From Ophiothrix spiculata (Eukaryota > Echinodermata > Ophiuroidea > Amphilepidida > Ophiotrichidae): a stretch of 38,540 nucleotides of DNA. Location of the stretch: the NCBI GenBank assembly GCA_000969725.1, contig JXSR01S005268.1; one strand, 5' to 3'. Shown here piece after piece: positions 20,697-28,904 of the stretch (positions within the stretch are counted from its first letter, which is position 1; each line of letters opens with the position of its first letter). The position numbers and the translations under genes were made by a program. Under the pieces are notes generated by a model. The model was not told the DNA's origin. It was given only the letters and a program-made list of their open reading frames with translations, and searched no databases.

Positions 20697-21600
20697 ATAT
20701 TGTGTAATTTCTGTTTTCTGTTGTGCTACCCTATCACGGCAGACACTCAGAAACTACAGTAAATTTGGACACTACATTTTACATACATTTTGGTACATTG
20801 GGTGATGTGGGTATCCGGCCAGTTTCACTTTTTGCCAAATTGTTGTCAGATATAGAAACCATTTAAATATATTTTGTGCAGTATCAGAGGCTTTTTATAT
20901 TAAGAGAGTTTTTAGAAGTTTTTACTCCAGTCGTCTTTTAACCTTTTTAGAAAGTAATGTAACCATTATAAAAAAATGAAACAAATTGTGACTAGTCACA
21001 AGGTATTATTACAACATTTCAATGTACTTTTTACTCTAGACCATGGGAGCAATGAACATTACACAATTTTGTTTATTTTATTCATTTTTTTGTATTTGAA
21101 TCAAATTTTAACCAAAAGGATACATTCCTTTATAGATTTAATTGTATTTTATTAATTTTATTTCATGAGTGAGAGTATGCTCTGTACGTGACAACCCCAA
21201 TTTCATTTAAACCAATTTGAAAAGAACATTTTAGATATATTGGAATAGAACTTTAAAATGGACTGATTGTTTTGTCCATAATTGTTCGAATGCATTACAT
21301 GTTTAGATGGTAACCGAGTGTTGTCGCTCTTCCCATCATCTTAGATCTTAGAGATCCAGTAAAGGTGCTTGCGTCAGATGTGTGCATATATACACGTTGC
21401 CTTGAGATTTTTAGCTTGCAGCTCCACACGTAATGTCTTGTAATGGATAGCCAAACACACTCAGTGACTAAGTATTCTGTATATTGGTGGTGTTGTAACT
21501 TGCAATACAAGAAAAGAATCATAAAGGACCAGAAATGAGTCAACATTCGGTTGCCATTTATTTACTGATTTAGGAAGAAGTCCTGTGAGTGGACGAAAGT

Positions 21601-21804
21601 CGTATCTGCAATAGTTTTCATTTTTTCATAAATTTGTTTGCAAATCTAGGGTCAGAGGATCTTGAAATGGTTCTTCAAGTAATGGTATCACATGAAGAAC
21701 CGTTTCAAGAGCCATTGACAGATGGTAGACAATATTTTAGGCTTTTGTTACTTTCTTGTATCAAGATGTTACATAAGATCACATATGGCAGCCTTGCAGA
21801 TACG
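21601..21804. mobile_element. Two-copy repeat family with central hairpin, copy X
   Basis: The ends CGTATCTGCAA and TTGCAGATACG are inverted. Centrally, CTTGAAATGGTTCTTCA and TGAAGAACCGTTTCAAG form a 17-bp stem with one mismatch and a 15-nt loop. Clearly homologous to 23342-23562. The 101-codon open frame across it is not a gene. Confidence 0.7.
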
Positions 21805-22646
21805 ATTTTCTTGCACTTGCAAGACAAGATGGTGTATTTGAAAACTTTAAAAGAATTATATTTGTATTCTATGCTATCTCACCAACACATGTGACGGGTC
21901 CAATTTTATTGCTAAATATCAATGTTCTTAGGTCCAGTCCATACTCCAAAAATTGTTCCTTTTCTGCTGAATAAGTGTGTCAGTATACAAATAAGGTTAT
22001 GAGTGCTATGGTAATTTTTTTTTCTCTGAGAAGAAAAATGAAATGTTTTGTTTAACAAGGCAAAGCTATAGTTAAATGGAACGTATCAACTCTCATCAAA
22101 CGGGAATTCTTACCTTTGCATAAATTAACACATTAATTATTTCTCATGTTTCACTTCATGTGTTATGTTATAAGTTGGCATTGCATAGTAAGAACACATT
22201 AACATTAATCACCCCATAAACAATTAGTAGAATTAATACTGATTTTGTAATGTGAGTTATTATGAACCAACTCATGTAATTTATATGCAAATTGTAGGGA
22301 ATTAACTTTAACCAGTATTAATAACCTGCGTAATAGCGCGATCCAATCTAATAAGATTATTTCTACTTTTATGCAAACAACTGCGCGGTCCTTTTCAGGT
22401 AACAATGACTTCTTATAATGACCTGTGCATGTGATGTCATTAGCGCCTGAATGCGTTTTCTCATAAAACGCCAAACAAGTGCGCATTTGCAACACACACA
22501 TGCGCGTGTATCACAGTACGCGATGATCGTCATGCCTGGACTGATCAAAATTCTCTTATAGGGATAAGTAGATCTTTAAATTAAAAAAGCATTTCTTTAT
22601 AAAATCACGCATAAAAGCATTAAAAATGTCGAGAGACGTTATTAAT

Positions 22647-22829
22647 GACAATAATAACTTTGCACCATCTTTTAATTCGGTCATGGTTTAAAATCGTCGG
22701 TGTTTGTTTTGAGCCTCGGTACTTTTCTTCGGGAGCTATGCTCCCTCAGGAAAGTACCTCGGCCCAAAACAAACACCTCCGATTTTAAACAATGACCTCA
22801 AAAAAAGATGGTGCACAGTTATTATTGTC
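22647..22829. mobile_element. 183-bp palindromic foldback element
   Basis: The arms 22647-22736 and 22740-22829 are complementary at about 76 of 90 positions, without net indels, around GGGAGC-TAT-GCTCCC. It is almost all stem. The outer ends are GACAATAATAACT / AGTTATTATTGTC. TAAT next to both ends might be a target duplication, but this is weak. Confidence 0.85.
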
Positions 22830-23341
22830 TAATTCAATTGTTTAATTATGCATCATTTTGGCAAGAGATTCCTAGTATGTGAATATTTTACTAAATTTGT
22901 TATTTTACTAATATCGTCCACAATCTAGTTGAACGACATTTGTTGACCGTTCTACAATGTAATTTGTTGTTATTTTCAGAAATTCTTAAAAATCTCCATT
23001 GAGATAGTCTGTATGCAACAAAATACCACCAGTAATTATTAAAAAGTTTTTTAGCAACTTGATCAAATTTGATATGCAAATTTTTGTATGAATATGTAAA
23101 TGCAGACAGACATATGTGACCTGCTCCCACGAAACATGGACAAAGTCGGGTAAAATATTTTTTTTCTGATTTGCCCATATTCAAAATGCTGACATTGCAA
23201 ACTTTCAAATTATACATCACTTGTTGACATTGCTCTATATTTTGTCCATGAAAAGTCAACATTTCCCAAGAAAATTCATTTGCTTTCTATTGATTTTGGG
23301 CAAGTGTGTTGGACTGTAACCACAGAAGTCGTCATGTTAGT

Positions 23342-23562
23342 TGTATCTGCAATAGCTGCCATTTGTCATAAATTTGGATTGCACACTGTATAATCTCCAG
23401 TCTTGGGTCAATGGCTCTTGAAATGGTTCTTCAGGTGACAGTGTAACCTCAAGAACCATTTTAAGAACCACTCACATAAGACAGTGGAATTTTGAAGGAT
23501 TTTTCACATTCTTGTGACAAGTGGTAAAATTGATATAACTCATGACAACCATTGCAGATACA
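23342..23562. mobile_element. Two-copy repeat family with central hairpin, copy Y
   Basis: The ends TGTATCTGCAA and TTGCAGATACA are inverted. The central CTTGAAATGGTTCTTCAGGT ... ACCTCAAGAACCATTTTAAG forms a stem. It shares CATAAATTTG, the hairpin and TTTCTTGCACT downstream with copy X at 21601. Confidence 0.7.
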
Positions 23563-24000
23563 ACTTTCTTGCACTCACATAACGGAAGTGTTCTGTCAAC
23601 TTTTTCCCGGTTTCATGGGATCAGGTTACGTATGTGATAAGTGTAGTATAGCAATATGCCATCAAATCTTCTGTCAATCCCAAGGGATTTTTGTATCTGT
23701 CGATAACTTTCTTGCTTGGCTGAAACTGTTACTTCATGAATCCCATGATGTCCATTCATTCACCTTTTGCTATTATAGGTCAAACAATAATTATTGGCCA
23801 GTTTAAACAGAAATCCAGAGTGCAGGACCTCATTGTTTGTAAATGCAATCTCTGTCCTGGATTTTTGTTTACATTGTCTAATGAATTTTTGTCATGCCTA
23901 TAGCTATCAAAGACATTTTGATTATGGGTCCATAGTTCCATTGATTGACAATTCTCTATGCAAGTTTTGTGCACGATATTGTATTCTTCTTCTTCCATTA

Positions 24001-24217
24001 GGCTGCGATCACATAGAACTATACTATTTGGGTATACGGTGCACGATTTCACTGGGCCACGTGTATAGATTCAATCGAACATGTTAATTTGATGCTACCG
24101 AGTCACATAAGAGGGCAATACTAAAAAAACACCCCAGTATAGCTTGCCGTGCCTATATAAGATATAGCCATCGAATAAGGTATAGCGAATTCCTTATACT
24201 ATTATGTGATCGCAGCC
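24001..24217. mobile_element. PIF/Harbinger-like MITE with TTA target duplication
   Basis: A perfect 15-bp TIR GGCTGCGATCACATA is present at both ends. TTA immediately flanks both sides (23998-24000 and 24218-24220), matching the 3-bp TWA duplication of PIF/Harbinger elements. 217 bp, no ORF. Confidence 0.8.
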
Positions 24218-24645
24218 TTAGAGTGTAGGCTTCAAAAATTGAAGATAATAACACTGCAGTGGGTGGGCTCCCATCTATCAACAAGATCAAGCAGGTAAAT
24301 TTCATTTCAATAAACAAGCATTTGATGAAACAAGTTTGGATCCAAAGTACACTTTGTGTTTAGTACATTTTCCTGTCATTATGTCAATGTTGGAATTTAT
24401 TATGAGGATTTAAAGCAAAAAGTGCCCATTCTTTGTTGGTACCCGATATTTCTACATTTTCAGACAGTTCGGGAGAGGTCATAACTCCTTTTAATACTGT
24501 AAATGAATTCATTTACCATAAAGGTATTCCTATACTATACAGTATATGAATTTATTAACTCTACCTTAAAATCAATCTATAAAAATAGAAGAACATTTTA
24601 AAGCATTTTCATGTTGAACGAGACCTATTATACAAATTTAGTGAT

Positions 24646-24747
24646 GAAATTTTGAATTCTATCTGTCAAATATTTTGCAAATTTTTCAAATAAAAAAACC
24701 ACACACCAAACACCCAGACAAATTTTGCCGATGGAATTCAAAATTTC
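24646..24747. repeat. Small foldback, 14-bp perfect arms
   Basis: GAAATTTTGAATTC at 24646 is inverted as GAATTCAAAATTTC ending at 24747. About 100 bp overall and AT-rich. Confidence 0.55.
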
Positions 24748-25529
24748 ACAAGTCCTACTCTGACAAAATAAAATAATGGTCAAATTTTAACGATAACGTT
24801 AAAAAGTATCTCTTTGTGTGCAATCAAATGGGGTGTATTGCAGTCACACATGGGACAATTTTGTTGTTGTATTCCTATTGATTTACTCGAAATGTTTCGC
24901 TCACAGAGTGATCGCCATCAAAGGAGCTAACCAATGCAATAATTGGTTCAAACCTATTTTTGAAATCATTTAATTTCCTACAAGTCATGAAATTTTAAAC
25001 ACAATAAATGCGTGGAGTAAACAAGCGTATGACCTCACGTAGTACGAAAGACTTTCTTTTCACACGATCACCGCGTCAAACAACCAATCAAGACACACTA
25101 ACTGCATTTTCGTTATCATACGCACCATGCAAATTGAATTGTAGGAAATTTAATGATTCCAATAATAATAAATTTTGATTTTGAACTTAGCCAAAACCAA
25201 TGTACATTACCAGTGTATTATATTTAATCATAGTTCAATTTATTTTCTGTGCCTAATACCACATGTTTTTTAATTATTTTATCTCCAATTGTAACCAAAT
25301 TGTGTATCATCAGATCCATTTATTTTTGTGATTTATCTTGCCCGTCTGTCTAGTGTTGGGAGTTGGAGAGTGTGCATGTTAGTGAGAGCTTGGCGTTGTG
25401 AGATTGATCGGTGAAAGTATCCTATTTCACTGTGTTAATAGATTTTTATATATTGTAAATTATTATTCAGTCATGGATGTATTTTAGGGTACATGTTTTA
25501 GAATGTGACTAGAGAGAGGAGATTTATAC

Positions 25530-25535
25530 AATAAA
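25530..25535 (+). terminator. Candidate distal poly(A) signal AATAAA
   Basis: ACAATAAAT is followed within 40 bases by a T/GT-rich stretch (AGCTTTTTGTTTCTC), the usual layout of a real cleavage site. If it ends the ARHGAP transcript, the 3' UTR is about 7.4 kb. Confidence 0.4.
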
Positions 25536-26291
25536 TTTGAACGAGATACTATAGCTTTTTGTTTCTCTTTTTATTTACCATTCATATATTTGACGCTGCA
25601 CATCAAAACATACATCTTTGGTTCAAAAGTCACATTGAGTTACTGGTATCAGTGGGCAGTATGTTTATCCTGCTTTAAAATGGTACTAAATTTGTGTCAA
25701 TCTGAGTTTTGGTTCAAAAGTAGAGCCGAAAATACCAACCAAGATCAGACTTTGGTAATCACATCAGAATGTTCTATGAAGCCTAAACAATGCTGTTGGA
25801 TATAGAAAAATTTTATGACTCGCATAGTAAGTAGCTGGAGTTTTGACGTCAGATTCAAACTTAAATTTAGAGGACAAGCTTTATATATATATTATAATCT
25901 TTTAAATTTTCAAAATATTTAGCTAAAAGCGGTGGAAAATAAAAATGTTTTGTGCTTAGTTGGATATTTTTGAGCAAGGATTGGATCTGCACTGTTATCT
26001 CAAAATGTTTTCATATAATACTTTTTTGTACTAAACTAAGTGATTTATGGAAAATATACACTGAAAGGAACCAAAATTTTAACTGGATCTGAAAATCTAC
26101 CTCTTGACCTTTTTCAGTCATTTTAAACTTCAATTGGCCATATCTCAAAATTGACTTAGCCACAATGAAGTACCATTTGATGTGCCCTACATTCATGATA
26201 TCCATAGTTGCAGAAATGAATTTTATCCTGGTTTTAAAGTTATAAGCATTTAAAAATGGGGAGTTAATTTTTAGACACCCTGTGAAAACAT

Positions 26292-26547
26292 TAACCCTAA
26301 CTCCCAAACGCTTAAAAACTATTTAAGTCCGAATACGTCATACAAAAATTTCCTGTTTCCCCTGGGATTTGAACCCAACCTCTGGCATCCCAATCCCATG
26401 TCCACCTATGGCAAGCAACCGAGTATGGCATGCCATGGCAGCCATTTCGTGCCCATCTGTATCCCCCATCTGTGACGTATTTGGACTTAAATGAATTTCT
26501 TGATTTTTGCTTGTTGGATTTTGTTAGACTGTGACGTGTTAGGGTTA
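26292..26547 (-). mobile_element. Telomere-ended tRNA-like element, copy 1 (complete)
   Basis: The ends are TAACCCTAAC and GTTAGGGTTA. Subterminal inverted repeats TTAAGTCC(A/G)AATACGTCA lie inside both ends. On the minus strand a Pol III B-box-like GGGTTCAAATCCCAG (26365-26379 region) has T-arm pairing. No protein coding capacity. Best-preserved full-length member here. Confidence 0.8.
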
Positions 26548-26620
26548 TAGATTTAGTAAGTGGGTAAGGTTGGGACTGCTCAAATACTTCCCCAATATTT
26601 GATGTTTCTGCTTTATGATA

Positions 26621-26760
26621 GGGCTCTGTCACACATCACGAAACGTATGAATAACAAATGAATAACGTACACAGGTTTGGTAATCGACATGTATTTCAAT
26701 GACTGAAACAGTGTATTATTTTTTCGTTATTCGTACGTTTCACAATGTGTGATAGAGCCC
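26621..26760. mobile_element. TIR element, 140 bp, GGGCTCTGTCACACA ends
   Basis: The left end GGGCTCTGTCACACATCACG and the right end CAATGTGTGATAGAGCCC are inverted. The inner ACGTATGAATAAC / GTTATTCGTACGT continues the stem. ATA lies on both sides. Non-coding MITE. Confidence 0.75.
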
Positions 26761-26888
26761 ATAGATAGATTTTTATCTGCAGAGATGAATTTTATAGATC
26801 TTTTCCATTCAAGTTCAACAAATCAGAAGTCAGGACTTTATTCTGTGACATCCATGCCTCCAACAAAATTTGGCATAACATTAAATAT

Positions 26889-27080
26889 TAACCCTAACCC
26901 GCCTCCAACAAAATCCAACAGGCAAAAATTAAGAAAGTCCAAATACGTCATAGACGGGGGCTCTATATGGGCACATAAGTGCTACCAAGGCAGTGCCATA
27001 GCTGGACATTGGATTGGGATGCAAGTGGTCAGGGTTCGAATCCCGGGGGAAACAAGACAGTTTTGTATGATGTATTTAGA
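26889..27080 (+). mobile_element. Telomere-ended tRNA-like element, copy 2 (3' end lost)
   Basis: Begins TAACCCTAAC, carries CAACAAAATCCAACAGGCAA and AAGTCCAAATACGTCATAG, and has the B box GGTTCGAATCC at 27033-27043. It resembles copies 1 and 5 more than 3 and 4. After TTTTGTATGATGTATTTAGA it passes directly into the inverted arm at 27081, without the right TIR. Confidence 0.75.
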
Positions 27081-27283
27081 ATTGAATACGCTAGAATAAG
27101 AACATCCCAACTCCATGTGCTCCCTTCTGTTAAGTTGTGTAAAATATAAATGCATATAAATCTCGGAAAATGCTTTCAAATCACTAGAAAGCATTTTCAT
27201 GTCTTTATCCCAATCATAGTCCCACGTTTGACCTTGTAATTGACTTTGTTAGACATTGTTAGATAATTTTCCTAGCATATAGT
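27081..27283. repeat. Left arm of a ~200-bp inverted repeat
   Basis: The reverse complement of this stretch matches 27911-28113: both contain, in order, AATGTCTAA, a CTACAAGGTCAAA-like block, TATGCATTTATATTTTA and GGAGTTGGGATGTTCTTATT. A shorter plus-strand piece of the same unit (CATGGAGTTTGGATATTCTT) lies at 27287-27330. Confidence 0.75.
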
Positions 27284-27329
27284 TGGAGAGAGGGGCTCAT
27301 GGAGTTTGGATATTCTTGTTATGACTGTA

Positions 27330-27596
27330 TAACCCTAACGCTACCTAGTACTAAAAAGTACTATCGGATAAAATCAAGAAAATAGTCTAAGTCCAATAAC
27401 GTCATAGACGGGAGATATATGTAGGCACCGAATCGCTGCCAGGCAGCGCCCGCCCCGTGGCTTGGTATTGCTTGACTTTGGCTTGGGATGCGAGAGGTCC
27501 CGGGTTCGAGTCCCGCGTTCGAATGAGTAAAAATATCAATTTTTTATGTAGGAATTTCCAAGAAGATAGGTTTTAAACGTCCCAGGGTTAGGGTTA
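27330..27596 (+). mobile_element. Telomere-ended tRNA-like element, copy 3
   Basis: 267 bp from TAACCCTAAC to GTTAGGGTTA. The core GGGATGCGAGAGGTCCCGGG followed by TTCGAGTCCCG matches the 3' half of tRNA-Pro (TGCGAGAGGTCCCGGGTTC in known tRNA-Pro genes). B box GGTTCGAGTCC at 27503-27513. It differs from copy 4 at two bases only. Confidence 0.8.
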
Positions 27597-27632
27597 ACAG
27601 AGCCTATATATGTGTAGTATACATGTATACCA

Positions 27633-27899
27633 TAACCCTAACGCTACCTAGTACTAAAAAGTACTATCGGATAAAATCAAGAAAATAGTCTAAGTCCAAT
27701 AACGTCATAGACGGGAGATATATGTAGGCACCGAATCGCTGCCAGGCAGCGCCCGCCCCGTGGCTTGGTATTGCTTGACTTTGGCTTGGGATGCGAGAGG
27801 TCCCGGGTTCGAGTCCCGCGTTCGAATGAGTAAAAATAGCAATTTTTTATGTAGGAATTTCCAAGAAGGTAGGTTTTAAACGTCCCAGGGTTAGGGTTA
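27633..27899 (+). mobile_element. Telomere-ended tRNA-like element, copy 4
   Basis: Exact 303-bp shift of copy 3, with two substitutions (near 27831 and 27869 by eye). B box at 27806-27816. The 36-bp spacer between copies 3 and 4 (27597-27632) is unrelated and contains ATGTGTAGTATACATGTATAC. Confidence 0.8.
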
Positions 27900-27910
27900 A
27901 TATAGCAATT

Positions 27911-28113
27911 ATGTACTATAACAATTATCTAATAATGTCTAAAAAAGTAAACTACAAGGTCAAATATGACACTATGATTAGGATATTGACATGGAAATGC
28001 TATTTTAGTGATGTGAAAGCATTTTTAGAAATTTGTATGCATTTATATTTTATAAATATGATTAACAGAAGGCAGCTATTGGAGTTGGGATGTTCTTATT
28101 CTGGCGTATTCAA
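27911..28113. repeat. Right arm of the ~200-bp inverted repeat
   Basis: Reverse-complement partner of 27081-27283. The two arms enclose the tandem elements, so the block could form a large cruciform or dsRNA. Confidence 0.75.
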
Positions 28114-28191
28114 TTGTCTGGCAACGCTTAGCAGTTGGGGGGGTTATGAAGGTGTATGGACGTGTAGTAGACGCAGTACCATAAACCCTCC

Positions 28192-28392
28192 TCAGTCCAA
28201 CAAAATCCAACAGACAAAAATCAAAATATGGGCATGTGCTGACAAGGCAGGCAACACTTGGGGAGGCTTGCCACAGCTTAATAGTGGATTGGCATGTGCG
28301 AGGTTGGGGGTTCAAATCCCGGGGGAACAAAAAAGTTTTGTATGACATATTCAGACTTAGGTGAGTTTTTAAATGCTTGGGAGTTACGGTTA
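28192..28392 (+). mobile_element. Telomere-ended tRNA-like element, copy 5, next to the TSR3 stop
   Basis: The decayed ends TAAACCCTCC and GTTACGGTTA flank a shared CAACAAAATCCAACAGACAA, B box GGTTCAAATCC (28309-28319) and TTTTGTATGACATATTCAGA. Its right end is 15 bp from the TSR3 stop codon, so it would lie in the TSR3 3' UTR, antisense to it. Confidence 0.75.
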
Positions 28393-28407
28393 TAGCACAG
28401 AGTACAG

Positions 28408-28904
28408 CTACCTATTGCATGCAGCATCAATTTGCTCATCATTTTTGTCAGTTTCATTACTAGTTCTTGTTAAGACACTTTCTTCTGTGTCTTGTTTATC
28501 TGGATTCTCACTTCCAAAAGTTTCAGTTACTTCATTATCTTGCACATCACATCCCTGAGTTCTCATGTCTTTGTCAGGTACCATCATCCCAGTTGCATTG
28601 GGATGTGATGTGTCTGCTTGATTTTCTATATCAGCTGGTGATTCCTCATCACCCAGACTCTGTTCAGAATCACACGACTCAGGCATGTCATTTGTTCTCT
28701 GTTTGTTGATAACATCCCTTTCCTCTTCTTCCTCTTCGGAAGAAGATGTTGGCATTCCATAACTGGGTTGTCTATTGGAAGCACCGGTATCATCATCATC
28801 GCCATCTTCCTCTTCTTCATCTTCCGAGGAGGATGTTGGCATGTCATAGCTGGGTTGCTTGTTTGGATTACAAGTGTCTAGTGTCATGTCAATGTCCAAG
28901 GGAT
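28408..28904 (-). CDS. TSR3: TSR3 exon 5: acidic repeat tail and stop
   Basis: 164 codons plus TAG, phase 1 in, after ATTTCCAG|. After DPLDID it carries [19 protein letters not shown] and then [19 protein letters not shown] 29 residues later. A third, weaker copy ([11 protein letters not shown]) follows. The rest is Asp/Glu/Ser/Thr-rich and presumably disordered. A minus-strand frame-shifted ORF (28626-28847) is a shadow. Confidence 0.92.

Larger units (their letters stand above)
18123..28407. other. 3' flank of ARHGAP21/23 and intergenic space to TSR3
   Basis: No gene is recognised in 10.3 kb. The left part is presumably ARHGAP 3' UTR of unknown length. The repeats found here are listed separately. 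Stretches with nothing recognised: 18820-19415, 20700-21600, 21805-22646, 22830-23341 and 24750-26290. Confidence 0.7.

Noticed and set aside
21589-21894. 101-codon open frame
   Set aside because: Spans a two-copy TIR repeat; the frame is not kept in the second copy at 23342.
26312-26632. 106-codon minus-strand frame and similar frames at 26749 and 28076
   Set aside because: They lie across the tRNA-like elements and their TIRs and differ between copies.
27480-27520. Functional tRNA-Pro gene
   Set aside because: The 3' half matches, but the 5' half and acceptor stem do not form a cloverleaf; it is repeated in tandem inside a TIR element.
26292-28392. Interstitial telomere repeat
   Set aside because: Only about one and a half TTAGGG units occur at each place, always at element ends; no array.
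28626-28847. Methionine/lysine-rich minus-strand frame
   Set aside because: Frame-shifted shadow of the acidic TSR3 tail.
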